Of a stretch of DNA of 64,000 nt, positions 18,588 to 27,672 are shown one piece after another. Positions within the stretch are counted from its first letter, which is position 1, and each line of letters opens with the position of its first letter. This DNA is from Tunturibacter psychrotolerans. Lineage in GTDB: Bacteria; Acidobacteriota; Terriglobia; Terriglobales; Acidobacteriaceae. The position numbers and the translations under genes are program-made. Under the pieces are notes generated by a model, which worked only from the letters and a program-made list of their open reading frames with translations, was not told the DNA's origin and ran no database searches. The DNA is taken from the NCBI RefSeq assembly GCF_040359615.1, contig NZ_CP132942.1, positions 2,914,001 to 2,978,000 of the forward strand, in the 5' to 3' direction.

Positions 18588-19209
18588 ATGCGAGCAATCA
18601 TTAACCCAGTCGTCGACAAACCGAAACGCTATCAATGCCGCCACATCTTCACCGATGGCCACCGATGCGGCAGCCCATGCCTGCGCGGCGAAGAGCTCTG
18701 CTACTACCACCACACCACCCGCAAACCCACCACCGGAGCGCGTCGCCGCCGCAGCCGCCGCTCTGCCTTCGACCTGCCCCTGCCGGAGGATCGCTCCGCC
18801 ATCCAATCTTCCATCGGCCAAGTTCTCCAGCGCATCGCTTCCAACGATATCGACCCGCGTCGCGCCGGACTCCTGCTCTATGGCCTCCAGATCGCAAGCC
18901 TCAACCTGCCCCGCGACCCCACCCGATCCCGCGCAGCTGAAGCCGAAACCGTCGAAGAGATTATCCTCGACCCCGCTCTGGGCACACTCGCTCCACGCTC
19001 AGAGGCAGGCGTGGAGGCTACCCGCCGCAGCCCAGTCGCCGCGCTCATGGATCAGCTTCGAATTACTGACCAGCTCGGAATCATCGACAGTTTTGGAAGC
19101 AGCAAAAAAGACTCGCTCAACGGGCCATCAGAAGCCGCGTTCCAACCCGCCGAAGCGCCAGCCGAGGATGAGATCCTTCCTATCCTCCATGCCGCTGCCG
19201 ACGAGTTAA
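18588..19209 (+). CDS. CxxH/Cys-rich acidobacterial protein of unknown function, 3' end unclear
   Basis: The N-terminus contains a Cys/His cluster typical of a zinc-binding module: YQCRHIFTDGHRCGSPCLRGEELCYYHH (four Cys and several His, about residues 14-43), then a basic linker and a mostly helical region. The ATG at 18588 follows GGGGAGGGA. The coding frame does not stop at 19209: it stays open to 20132, 926 bases across the antisense of the phosphatase gene. A TAA at 19207-19209 in the next frame lies exactly at the convergent gene's stop (GTTAAC). I infer that the real gene ends near here and that a late frameshift may have removed its stop. Function unknown; the zinc module suggests nucleic-acid or protein binding. 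Confidence 0.6.
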
Positions 19210-20012
19210 CTCACGCGCCGCCGCACCATCGCAAGCGCGGTCAGATCCTCATCTTCCGCCTCTTTGCCAAAGGGAAGTTTCTGGAGGCTATACCAGGGAA
19301 TCTGTCTGAACTCGCTCGCAGCCCTCAACGTAGCCCGGCAGAGTTCCGTAGCAGACTCCGTCGCGAAGCCCGGCGCCGTCTGCTCCAGCAGCGGAATCAG
19401 ACGCTCCACACCGAAGTGCGTTCGTCCATGCCGAGTCTCCATCACACCCTTGGTCACCATCAGCAGCTTCGCCCCCGGCTCAAACGCCTGCATCACAGGC
19501 TCATGCGTCAGGTGCGTAAACAAACCCAGTGGCACCGACGCGCTGGGCAGAACCCGCGCACCCTCCGAGTCATGAAACACAGCCGTCATGCCCCCGGCGT
19601 TCACATAAGCAAGAATCCCCAGCGCAAGATCGTAGCAACCAATAAATGTTGGTGCGAAGCGAACTCCATGCGCAGCCCTGAGCAGTTCATGATTGATCGC
19701 CTGCACCAGCATCGCAGTCGCATCCATCACATTGGTGCCCTCCATCCCCAGGAGCTCAGTGCCCCGGCGTCGAAACGTATCCTGAACCTCGGCGGCAATC
19801 GATTGCGTCTCCTCTTTGGTCCCAGCAATATCGGCCAGCAGAAAGATCACATGCGAGCCAAGGTTGATCGCATCAAAAAAATCCCCACCCGTCCGCACCG
19901 AATCATACTGAGCATGCAGATCGAGACCCTGCAACTGTTCCAACTCCATACGACGAGGAGTTCGACCGACCGCAGGGGACCCCACTTCAGACGACATAAT
20001 GGCATGCTCCAA
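19206..20012 (-). CDS. Divergent SpoIIE/PP2C-type phosphatase
   Basis: A 268-residue protein with the fold signature of SpoIIE-type Ser phosphatases: RTGGDFFDAI (Asp44 region), LLADIAG (Asp61), the beta-strand LAYVNAGGMTAVF, and a C-terminal DEDLTALAMVRR. Two usual features are changed: the motif DxxGxG after Asp61 reads DIAGTKEE, and the metal Asp of the YTDGV motif is replaced by Lys188 (LMVTKGVMETR). It may have low or no phosphatase activity and act as a binding protein. Such proteins normally dephosphorylate anti-anti-sigma factors; no STAS protein is adjacent. The gene converges with the one starting at 18588 and shares its stop region. Confidence 0.75.
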   Translation of the reverse strand: MEHAIMSSEVGSPAVGRTPRRMELEQLQGLDLHAQYDSVRTGGDFFDAINLGSHVIFLLADIAGTKEETQSIAAEVQDTFRRRGTELLGMEGTNVMDATAMLVQAINHELLRAAHGVRFAPTFIGCYDLALGILAYVNAGGMTAVFHDSEGARVLPSASVPLGLFTHLTHEPVMQAFEPGAKLLMVTKGVMETRHGRTHFGVERLIPLLEQTAPGFATESATELCRATLRAASEFRQIPWYSLQKLPFGKEAEDEDLTALAMVRRRVS

Positions 20013-20240
20013 CCAACGAATCTGTTCGCGATTGTAACCCCGTCCGTTACCGACCGGCCGAGCGAATGTCGTCTACACGTTAACGGGCCACGTCCTTTCG
20101 AACGAATCCATGTCATCTCAACCAGACCCTGACTGAAGCGATAAGTGAGTGGAGAAAGCCGGCTTCCTCTCCCGCCCACGAACCTTCGCCAATATTGATA
20201 TTCTGACCATCAGAACAAGACAGAGAGAAACCAAGCCATC

Positions 20241-21869
20241 ATGCCCAAAGCACCAGTCGTCCTCACCATCCTCGACGGATGGGGTTACCGCGCCGAGACC
20301 CACGGCAACGCCATCGCCCAGGCCCGCAAACCCACCTACGACGCTCTGCTCCGCGACTACCCCAACACCCTCCTCCGCGCCAGCGAACACTTCGTCGGCC
20401 TGCCCGACGGCCAGATGGGCAACAGCGAAGTCGGCCATCTCAACCTCGGCGCCGGCCGCATCGTCCGCATGGACATGACCCGCATCGACACCGCCATCCT
20501 CGACGGCTCCCTCGACACCGACCCCACGCTGGTCCGCGCCTACGAACTCGCCGCCCAGAAGGGAAGAGCACTCCACCTCATCGGCCTCCTCTCCGACGGT
20601 GGCGTCCACTCCCATCAGCGCCACCTCTACGCCCTCCTCCGCATGGCCGCCGAACACAAGCTCACCCGCGTATTCGTCCACGCCTTCATGGACGGCCGCG
20701 ACACCATGCCCACCAGCGGCCTCGGCTACATCGAGGATCTTCTCCGCAAGTTCAACGAGTACAACGTCGGCCTGCTGTCCAGTGTCAGTGGCCGCTACTA
20801 CGCCATGGACCGCGACTGTCGCTGGGAAAAGGAAAAACCAGCCTTCGACGCAATGGTCACCGGCCATCCCGAAGGAGGCCACTATAACGGCCCCACCGCC
20901 CGGATCCGCGAGCTCTACAACAACGGCATCACCGACGAGTTCATCCCACCCTTCACCTGCATGAACCCAACGGACGACACACCCGTCGGCCTCATCCGCG
21001 ACCACGACGTAGTCGTCAACTTCAACTACCGCGCCGACCGCGCCCGCCAGATCACCCGCGTTCTCACGCGCCAGTCCGGCCTCACCGCAGACCCCATCGG
21101 CAGCCAGGGCCTTGCGCTCCCGAAAGCCACAGAACTCGAAGCGGAGATACCTTTCAACATCATCCCCGCCGACCTCCACTACGTCTGCATGACGCAATAC
21201 GACAAGAACTTCAAGCTCCCCATCGTCATCCCAGCCGAATCGATGGACAATCTCCTGGCCAATCTCATGTCGCAGGCCAGCCTCCGCAACCTCCGCGTAG
21301 CCGAGACGGAAAAGTACGCTCACGTCACGTACTTCTTCAACGGCGGCATAGAAAAGCCATTTGCGGGCGAAGACCGCGCACTCATAGACTCACAAAAAGT
21401 AGCCACCTATGACCTCGCCCCCGAGATGTCCGCCGCAGGCATCGCCGACGCTGTCATCAAAGCCGTCAACGACACCGCCTTCGACGTCATCATCGTCAAC
21501 TTCGCCAACGCCGACATGGTCGGCCACTCCGGCAAAATGGAACCCACCATCCGCGCCGTCGAAACCGTGGACACCCAACTAGGCCGCATCTATCAGGCCA
21601 TCAAACAACGCGGCGGCTCGCTCCTCGTCACCGCCGACCACGGCAACGCCGAGATGCTCATCGACCCCGCCACCGGTGGCCCCCACACCGCCCACACCAC
21701 CAACCCCGTACCCTTCCTCTACGTCACCGAAGAAGGCAACAAACCAACCCTCCGCGAAGGCGGAAGCCTACGCGACATCTCCCCCACCATCCTGTCCCTG
21801 CTAAACCTCGACCAACCCAGCCAAATGACCGGCGGCAACCTGGCGACCAAACCGACGTCGACGAACTAA
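20241..21869 (+). CDS. gpmI: 2,3-bisphosphoglycerate-independent phosphoglycerate mutase
   Basis: Interconverts 3- and 2-phosphoglycerate in glycolysis, with two Mn ions and a phosphoserine intermediate. The 542-residue protein has LTILDGWG at residues 8-15, the phosphorylated Ser62 in [15 protein letters not shown], the substrate loop [25 protein letters not shown], and the metal motif TADHGNAEM near the end. The length is typical (510-550). The ATG at 20241 starts [22 protein letters not shown] lies upstream. Together with enolase it supplies two successive glycolytic steps. Its stop overlaps the stop of the convergent gene by four bases. Confidence 0.97.
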   Translation: MPKAPVVLTILDGWGYRAETHGNAIAQARKPTYDALLRDYPNTLLRASEHFVGLPDGQMGNSEVGHLNLGAGRIVRMDMTRIDTAILDGSLDTDPTLVRAYELAAQKGRALHLIGLLSDGGVHSHQRHLYALLRMAAEHKLTRVFVHAFMDGRDTMPTSGLGYIEDLLRKFNEYNVGLLSSVSGRYYAMDRDCRWEKEKPAFDAMVTGHPEGGHYNGPTARIRELYNNGITDEFIPPFTCMNPTDDTPVGLIRDHDVVVNFNYRADRARQITRVLTRQSGLTADPIGSQGLALPKATELEAEIPFNIIPADLHYVCMTQYDKNFKLPIVIPAESMDNLLANLMSQASLRNLRVAETEKYAHVTYFFNGGIEKPFAGEDRALIDSQKVATYDLAPEMSAAGIADAVIKAVNDTAFDVIIVNFANADMVGHSGKMEPTIRAVETVDTQLGRIYQAIKQRGGSLLVTADHGNAEMLIDPATGGPHTAHTTNPVPFLYVTEEGNKPTLREGGSLRDISPTILSLLNLDQPSQMTGGNLATKPTSTN

Positions 21870-22198
21870 TCCATGATGGGGAATTGAAGATAGGGTTTGG
21901 ATACCGTTGCGACCTTATCCGACTCAGCCTCTTTGAACGAATCTTCACCAGGAGCGATCACAAACGTTACATCCACCTTGATGTAAGGGTAGCGCTTGTA
22001 GACATAGTGATTCCACTCGCGGAATGAGATTCCCCCCTCAGTCGCGAAATTTTTCAGAACGTCGGCACGTGTCATCCCGGGATGAAGCGCGTCCGCGATC
22101 TTGATCACAGCATCGATCTTTCTTGTGAGCGATGAGTCGATCTGCGAAGGTTGGTTTGCCTGTTGACCGGGTGCCGATCCGCAGAGGAGGGAAAACAC
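21866..22198 (-). CDS. Small exported protein of unknown function
   Basis: A 110-residue reading with GTG start; the hydrophobic N-terminus (FSLLCGSA) looks like the end of a signal peptide, and the frame stays open ten codons further upstream ([10 protein letters not shown]), so a non-ATG start at about 22228 would give a complete signal sequence. The body contains a short SmpA/BamE-like pattern: [14 protein letters not shown], then [18 protein letters not shown]. In BamE-like proteins a similar GMT-x-x-x-V helix precedes two beta-strands. This likeness is weak; otherwise no family is recognised. It overlaps gpmI tail to tail. Confidence 0.55.
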   Translation of the reverse strand: MFSLLCGSAPGQQANQPSQIDSSLTRKIDAVIKIADALHPGMTRADVLKNFATEGGISFREWNHYVYKRYPYIKVDVTFVIAPGEDSFKEAESDKVATVSKPYLQFPIMD

Positions 22199-22250
22199 TA
22201 ACCAGCAGGACGCGACCTTGAGAGACAGAGTGAGACCTCAGCCAAACACT

Positions 22251-23270
22251 TTATGAGATGTCAGTAACCGTTCCATCTGCCTTCTTCGTAAACGAATGAA
22301 GCAGCTGTCCCTTCTCATCCAGATGCCGCAAAGTCAGCGTCTCCGCCGTAACTTCCAGATCGCTGAACCCGTAAACGCGCGCCGCATAAGGCCCACGCTC
22401 CGCCTCATCAATCAGCAGTGGATACAGATCGGCCCCACCCCCACCCGATAAAACAAACGAAGTCGGATGCCCTTCAAATTCCAAATGCTGCATGTCGTGG
22501 TCGTGCCCAGCCAGATACAGATGCACCTTGTGCTTCCGCAACAACGGCTCCCAATCCCGAACCAAAACCTTATGATCCCCATGCGGCCCATTCGAAAAAA
22601 TCGGATGATGCCCCATCACCACCAGAAACGGAGTCTTCCGCGGTTTTTCCAACTCAGCCGCCAGCCACGTCAACTGCTCGGCCTGCTGCTCCGGAGTGAG
22701 AGTAAAGTTCACCCCAGCAGCCTGCGGCCCTTCAGGGTGAGGCATGTTGCTATCCAGTGCAATCACAGTCATCAAAGGCTTCTTCGCCGGAAACTCAAAG
22801 CGGTACCACAGCGAAGGCATCGTCCAACGCGTCCCACCCGCTCTCGCATACTCCAGCTCCGCCGCGACCTTACTCTGCGGCATCCGCTGATAGTCATGGT
22901 TCCCCGCAATTGCATACGCCGGACAATCAAACACGCTCCTGGGATACATCTCTTCAAACTGCGTCTGCCAGCGAACATCCTTCACACCGCCTGGCAGCGG
23001 CCCATACCAGTTGTCCCCCAGCATCATCAACGCTTCGGTCGTGAATCCCTGTACGCGCACATACGCCTGCATCGCCTTCGCCACACGGCTCTGCGCCTCG
23101 AAGTTCTCATATCCCCAATCGCCCACCATCAGCAACCGCGACGCGCCATTCGCCGAACCCGCCTGCTTCGAACTCGCAAACGACGGCAAAGCACCCAATC
23201 CAGCTAACGCACTGAACGCAAAACTCTGGCGCAGAAAACGCCGCCGCGAAACTACTTCACTCGGACCCAT
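22251..23270 (-). CDS. Tat-exported calcineurin-like metallophosphatase
   Basis: A 339-residue exported phosphoesterase. The N-terminus has a twin-arginine signal (SRRRFLRQSFAFSALAGLG, 8-26), implying folded export with bound metals. All metallophosphatase motifs are present in order: the first Asp in LLMVGDWG, MLGDNWYG, the GNHD box in AIAGNHDY, MGHHPIF and LAGHDHDMQ. The order and spacing resemble purple acid phosphatase-type enzymes, acting on phosphomonoesters in the periplasm. The substrate is not predictable. It stands alone between the small exported gene and recR. Confidence 0.9.
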   Translation of the reverse strand: MGPSEVVSRRRFLRQSFAFSALAGLGALPSFASSKQAGSANGASRLLMVGDWGYENFEAQSRVAKAMQAYVRVQGFTTEALMMLGDNWYGPLPGGVKDVRWQTQFEEMYPRSVFDCPAYAIAGNHDYQRMPQSKVAAELEYARAGGTRWTMPSLWYRFEFPAKKPLMTVIALDSNMPHPEGPQAAGVNFTLTPEQQAEQLTWLAAELEKPRKTPFLVVMGHHPIFSNGPHGDHKVLVRDWEPLLRKHKVHLYLAGHDHDMQHLEFEGHPTSFVLSGGGGADLYPLLIDEAERGPYAARVYGFSDLEVTAETLTLRHLDEKGQLLHSFTKKADGTVTDIS

Positions 23271-23347
23271 GAACCACCCTTTGGTTATCTATGCATGTAC
23301 AAGAGGTTAGACGATCCACCCGCGTCAAAAGCCGCGAAAGGGAACAG

Positions 23348-23971
23348 CTAAAACTCGCGCCGCCCCTCCATCGCTCGCGTCATCGTCACCTCATCGGCAT
23401 ATTCAATATCGCTCCCCGCTGGCACTCCCGTCGCAATTCTCGTCACCTTCACATCGGCCTTCGTCTTCCGTAACTCGAGCGCCAGATATCCCGCCGTAGC
23501 CTCTCCCTCTGTCGTCGGCGAGGTCGCCAGAATTACCTCGTCCACCTCCGCCAAACGAGTCAGCAGATTCGCAATCCGCAACTGCTCCGGTCCCACCCCG
23601 CCAATCGGCGAAAGTGTCCCATGCAACACGTGATACACGCCGTGGTAGCTCCGCGTCTTCTCAATCGTCCCAATATTCGTCGGCTCTTCCACCACGCAAA
23701 CCAGCCTCTGATTCCGCACCGGACTCGTGCAATACCCACATGGATCAACATCCGTAATGTTGTTGCAGATCGAGCAAAGTCGCAGGTGTAGCTTCAACTC
23801 CCGTATCGCCACGGACAGCGCCTCAGCTTCCTCCGCCGACGATCGCAACACATGAAACGCCAGCCGCTGCGCGCTTTTGCTCCCAATTCCCGGCAGCTTC
23901 CTCAACTCTTCAATCAGCCGAGACATTGGCTGCGCAAAACGATTCGGGGTAGAGCCAAACGGACCAGCCAC
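23348..23971 (-). CDS. recR: Recombination mediator protein RecR
   Basis: RecR works with RecO (and RecF) to load RecA on SSB-coated DNA during gap repair. The 207-residue product has the helix-hairpin-helix start [22 protein letters not shown], a C4 zinc finger with Cys66, 69, 78 and 81 ([16 protein letters not shown]), and a Toprim domain with [14 protein letters not shown] and [14 protein letters not shown]. The start is a GTG placed directly after the ybaB stop (TAAGTG), so the two are translationally coupled. Third gene of the dnaX-ybaB-recR operon. Confidence 0.96.
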   Translation of the reverse strand: MAGPFGSTPNRFAQPMSRLIEELRKLPGIGSKSAQRLAFHVLRSSAEEAEALSVAIRELKLHLRLCSICNNITDVDPCGYCTSPVRNQRLVCVVEEPTNIGTIEKTRSYHGVYHVLHGTLSPIGGVGPEQLRIANLLTRLAEVDEVILATSPTTEGEATAGYLALELRKTKADVKVTRIATGVPAGSDIEYADEVTMTRAMEGRREF

Positions 23972-24307
23972 TTATCCCAACCCCGGTAGATCCGGCAGAC
24001 CCAACCCACCCATCATTCCCTGCACGCTCGACTTCATCGCCTCATCCGCACGTCGCCCCGCTTCATTCACCGCTGCTGCAATCAGATCCTCCAACAACTC
24101 CAGATCGCTCGCGGAACTCCCCATCGCGGTCGGCTCGATCTTTACCCGCAGAAGCTCTTTCTTGCCGTTCATCCGCACGGTCACCACGCCACCGCCGCTC
24201 GAAGCCTCGACCACCGTCGCAGCGAGCTTCTTCTCCATCTGCTCCTGCATCAGCTTCGCCTGCCCCATCATCTCTTTCATCTTTCCGAGATCAGAAAAAT
24301 CCATCAC
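23972..24307 (-). CDS. ybaB: YbaB/EbfC family nucleoid-associated protein
   Basis: A 111-residue DNA-binding protein forming tweezer-like dimers. It shows the family start MMDFSDLGKMKEMMGQAKLM, the central strand GGGVVTVRMNGKKELLRVKIEP, and the tail LEDLIAAAVNEAGRRADEAM. It sits between dnaX and recR, the arrangement found across many bacteria. The C-terminal Gly/Leu/Pro tail (MMGGLGLPDLPGLG) is common in the family. Confidence 0.95.
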   Translation of the reverse strand: MMDFSDLGKMKEMMGQAKLMQEQMEKKLAATVVEASSGGGVVTVRMNGKKELLRVKIEPTAMGSSASDLELLEDLIAAAVNEAGRRADEAMKSSVQGMMGGLGLPDLPGLG

Positions 24308-24331
24308 TATCTCCAGTGCTGTTACGAGTAG

Positions 24332-26398
24332 CTAGTCGTTGTCCCGCAGATCGATCACATTTCGAATCTCGGCGTTGAACAACGTCTGAGCCCTTTGCAC
24401 TATTGGATGCTCCATAGCCTTCGCTTGGACGCTCCCACTTTTCACTGCCCGCGGTTTTTTCGCATTGGCAGCGTTCTTCACGCCCGGCAGCAACACCAGT
24501 TTCAATGCCCGAGCATCAGCCTCCCGTAGCGCAGCCTTCACCAACTTCTCCACCTCGGGATTGATCACTAACGGCAGCATCGTCTTCGACAGTTCGGTCT
24601 GCACCCGGACCTCGCCTTCCGTTACAGTCCACTCTGCATCCGCCAAAGCATCCGCCGGCGTCGCCTGGTTCTTCGCCGCCAACAAAGTATCAACGGCCAC
24701 CCTCTGCAACTCCTCCGCAGAATGTAACGCAACTGGTTGCACATTCGAACGACTCTCTGAGCCCTCCACCTCTGCAACGGCCTGCAATGTTGCAATCTCC
24801 GTCTCCGCCATATCCCCCAGTTCCAGCAACGCAGCGCCCTTCGCATCACCGTCCGTCAGCACCATCTCCGCAGGCGTCGCAACAGAAACCGGCATAGGCA
24901 CTGCGGCAGGCAACGGCATCGGAGCCGCGATCGGTACAACCGGAGCCGCAACTGGAACAACAGGAATCGCAACTGGAACAAGAGGAACCACAATCGGCGC
25001 TGCCACCACAGCCTTCTCATCAAACCGATTTCTACTCTGGTCCTTTTCAAAGGGAGAAAACGCCGGTCTCGCACTCGCTACCGTCGCACTCGTCTCCAGC
25101 ACGCGTGCCGTTGCAGCTCCGCTCACCGGATTCCTCGTTGGCGCAGCAGCAGGCGCACTCACCGTCTTCGCTGTTGCCACACCTGGGCCGGGCCTTGCGG
25201 CGCCGGTAACAGGGAACTGACTCAACACCGCTTCAATCGGCAAAAGCCGCCGCAGATGCACCAATTTCAGTAAGCCCAGCTCGAAGTGAAACCGCTGCTC
25301 CTGCCTATATCCCAACTCATCGAACGTCTTCAACATCACCTGCAGAAATCTGGTCAATTCCTCTTCGCTGAACAGTGCAGCCGACCGCCCCGCGCGCCGC
25401 TGCTCGTCCGCCGAGATCTGCAGCAGCTCACCCGCAACCCCATCTGCGCCCGCGCCATCCACGCCGATACCGGCAATCTTCGCAATCACCGTATTCCGCA
25501 GGTACCGCACAAACTGCCGCGCCAACTGCGCCGGAGAATTTCCCGCATCCAGCAGTTGATTTGCAACCGTAATCACCTCAGCGCTGCGATTCCCATCCAC
25601 CGCCTCGAGAATCCGTTCAAACACAGCGTTCGGAACCGTCCCCATCAGCTCCCGAATCTGTCCCGCATCCAGCCTTGCCCGTCCATCTTCGACCGGCGCA
25701 CTCGCAATCGCCTGGTCCATAATCGAAAGCGCATCGCGCATCGACCCATCGCCAGCCTCCGCGAGTAGACTCAGCGCAGCATCATCCGCGTCTACACCCT
25801 CCCGCTCAGCAATCCCGCGCAACTCACCCAGAATATCCACCAGCTTCACCGCATGAAAGCTGAAGTGCTGGCATCGCGATCGCACCGTCTGTGGAATATC
25901 CTCCGGCTGTGTCGTCGCCATCATGAAGACAATATGATCCGGCGGCTCCTCCAACGTCTTCAGCAGCGCATTGAACGCCGCATCCGTAATCTGGTGCGCC
26001 TCATCGAGTATGTAAATCTTGTACTTATCCCGCGCCGGCCGATACCGCGCCGCATCCCGCAGCTCACGAATCTCGTCGATTCCACGATTGGTCGCGGCAT
26101 CGATCTCAATCACATCGACCGCATTACCCGCCCTGATCTCCGTACAACTCTCGCACACCTCGCAGGGCTCTGCCGTCGGCCGCACCGCCGAACCAATGGC
26201 ATTCCGGCAGTTCAACGCCATCGCCAGGATGCGTGCAATCGTCGTCTTCCCGATGCCGCGATGTCCGCTGAAGATATATCCGTGCGCTATCCGACCTTGC
26301 GTCAACGCATTCATCAACGTCACGGTCACGTGATCCTGTCCCGCAACATCTGCGAAACGCTGAGGCCGGTATTTCCTTGCAAGAACCTGATAAGCCAT
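24332..26398 (-). CDS. dnaX: DNA polymerase III subunit tau/gamma
   Basis: Clamp-loader ATPase of the replicative polymerase. The 688-residue product starts at the ATG (MAYQVLARKYRPQRFADVAGQ is the family start); an in-frame TTG four codons earlier is rejected. Walker A is GHRGIGKTT (45-53), zinc cysteines lie at about 64 and 79-85, DEAH-type Walker B is YILDEAHQIT, and the sensor region is TLEEPPDHIVFMMATTQ. The C-terminal part is poorly conserved and contains a Val/Pro/Ala repeat linker coded by 21-base tandem units (24921-25004), then a Lys-rich region (KNAANAKKPRAVKSG) before the end. First gene of dnaX-ybaB-recR. Confidence 0.95.
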   Translation of the reverse strand: MAYQVLARKYRPQRFADVAGQDHVTVTLMNALTQGRIAHGYIFSGHRGIGKTTIARILAMALNCRNAIGSAVRPTAEPCEVCESCTEIRAGNAVDVIEIDAATNRGIDEIRELRDAARYRPARDKYKIYILDEAHQITDAAFNALLKTLEEPPDHIVFMMATTQPEDIPQTVRSRCQHFSFHAVKLVDILGELRGIAEREGVDADDAALSLLAEAGDGSMRDALSIMDQAIASAPVEDGRARLDAGQIRELMGTVPNAVFERILEAVDGNRSAEVITVANQLLDAGNSPAQLARQFVRYLRNTVIAKIAGIGVDGAGADGVAGELLQISADEQRRAGRSAALFSEEELTRFLQVMLKTFDELGYRQEQRFHFELGLLKLVHLRRLLPIEAVLSQFPVTGAARPGPGVATAKTVSAPAAAPTRNPVSGAATARVLETSATVASARPAFSPFEKDQSRNRFDEKAVVAAPIVVPLVPVAIPVVPVAAPVVPIAAPMPLPAAVPMPVSVATPAEMVLTDGDAKGAALLELGDMAETEIATLQAVAEVEGSESRSNVQPVALHSAEELQRVAVDTLLAAKNQATPADALADAEWTVTEGEVRVQTELSKTMLPLVINPEVEKLVKAALREADARALKLVLLPGVKNAANAKKPRAVKSGSVQAKAMEHPIVQRAQTLFNAEIRNVIDLRDND
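24921..25004 (-). repeat. 21-base tandem repeat coding the DnaX linker
   Basis: Four head-to-tail 21-base units of the form GGAGCCGCAACTGGAACAACA (one base shorter in quoted form is avoided by giving only the first 10: GGAGCCGCAA) encode a repeated VPVAAPV-like heptad on the minus strand. Unit boundaries are about 24921, 24942, 24963 and 24984, with decreasing identity. Confidence 0.7.
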
Positions 26399-26544
26399 AG
26401 AAAGAGACAATCGATCCGCTGAAGTCTGGTATTGAGAAATCGTGCGTTATGCATGAGGCCGCGATAGCGATGCCACCAGCCCCACTTTCCCTATTGTATC
26501 GTCGTATCGCGAGCAGGCACACCAAGCCCCTTCAGGGAGTGCAA

Positions 26545-27021
26545 ATGACGAAAACAGTCAATCTTCTCAAAAGTCTTCTCCATAATTTTGGAGTAGTCCT
26601 GGTCGTATTCGGTTTTGCTTTTCTCGGACGAAAGATCGATTCCTTTCTGGGCATAACCGGCTTTCATTCTGTCTTTACCACAGCCGCAGCCTGGTTATTT
26701 CTAGTCATCGGTTTTCTCGTGCGAGTATGGGCGGCGTTCCACTTCTACGAGCAGCGCATGAAAGTCATTTCGCTGGTGCCCCAGAAGAAGCTGATTACGA
26801 CAGGCCCTTTCCGCTACTCAAGAAATCCGCTCTATCTCGGTGGAAATCTATTCATATTCCTTGGATCTGTCTTGTTTCTCGGATCGCCGGCCGGAATCGT
26901 TCTCACGGCCATCAACCTCATCTTTGTGGATCTCATGATTCGGCGAGAGGAAAAACAACTCGCGCACGAATTTGGCCGCGAGTGGATGTCCTACCGGAAT
27001 CGCGTGCGTCGATGGCTCTAA
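26545..27021 (+). CDS. ICMT-like membrane methyltransferase
   Basis: A 158-residue integral membrane protein with about four helices and the isoprenylcysteine carboxyl methyltransferase/phospholipid methyltransferase signature: LITTGPFRYSRNPLYLGGNLF followed by a hydrophobic segment and RREEKQLAHEFGREWMSYRNRVRRW. The His/Arg/Glu pattern of the tail is the SAM-binding part of the family. The methylated substrate in bacteria is usually unknown. The ATG at 26545 is chosen over upstream ATGs because CAGGGAG precedes it by a few bases. Codon use is less C-rich than the neighbouring operon. Confidence 0.85.
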   Translation: MTKTVNLLKSLLHNFGVVLVVFGFAFLGRKIDSFLGITGFHSVFTTAAAWLFLVIGFLVRVWAAFHFYEQRMKVISLVPQKKLITTGPFRYSRNPLYLGGNLFIFLGSVLFLGSPAGIVLTAINLIFVDLMIRREEKQLAHEFGREWMSYRNRVRRWL

Positions 27022-27075
27022 AGTCAACCGTGGCAATCTCCAAAAGGTAGTGCACATCCTCAAATCCGCTTGGTG

Positions 27076-27558
27076 CTAGCCGACCTCTACTCTTCTTCCC
27101 GACCGACCTTTCCCGTTTTCCTTCGCCGCCTTCCGAGCCCGCCGTTTTACCTCAGCCTCGCTGAACATCGTCCCTCTGCACTGCGTCGCCCCGCAATAGC
27201 AGTTCTGTTCTTCATCGTCACTGTCGTAGAGGTTGTACTCATACGTCAGCTCCTCCCCAGCCGCAATGTCCCGGATCGCAACGACAAACACCCGCCCGTC
27301 CACATTCTCCGACTCGCAGTTCGGGTCACACGAGTGGTTGATAAACATCGCCGTCCCGAATCCATCGATCACCAGCCCATTCTCCCCACAGCTAAACAGA
27401 TAGGTAATATCACGGTCCTGATATCGCTCATCCGCCTCGTCTTTGGTGAATCTTGGCCCGTCATACTCGACGACCCGCTTGCCCTTTTTTATAGCCCGAG
27501 TTGTATAGCAGCCCGCCGCATGAATCGACGAAGAACGAATAATGAGTCCATCAACCAT
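27076..27558 (-). CDS. SET-domain protein with post-SET zinc motif
   Basis: A 160-residue protein that is essentially one SET domain, the lysine methyltransferase fold. Seen in order: GCYTTRAIKKGKRVVEYDGP, the SAM/active-site motif FINHSCDPNCES, ELTYEYNLYD with the catalytic Tyr, and a post-SET cysteine cluster CYCGATQCRGTMF. SET proteins are common in eukaryotes but patchy in bacteria, where some methylate ribosomal or chromatin-like proteins. The substrate here is unknown. The ATG at 27558 is used; a TTG two codons upstream is possible. It converges with the ICMT-like gene. Confidence 0.88.
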   Translation of the reverse strand: MVDGLIIRSSSIHAAGCYTTRAIKKGKRVVEYDGPRFTKDEADERYQDRDITYLFSCGENGLVIDGFGTAMFINHSCDPNCESENVDGRVFVVAIRDIAAGEELTYEYNLYDSDDEEQNCYCGATQCRGTMFSEAEVKRRARKAAKENGKGRSGRRVEVG

Positions 27559-27672
27559 AGTCAAAGAAGTTCCATCAAATAAAATAGAGGCAGGGAAGCG
27601 GCCTGGGTCAGCTGACTATAACAAACCTCCGCGCAACATCGTCAAAGTATCGAACAGGAACTCTGAATCCCT

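Noticed and set aside
24445..24470. A6 run near the dnaX 3' end as a programmed frameshift site
   Set aside because: The run codes Lys in frame late in the gene and no downstream hairpin or short gamma product is evident.
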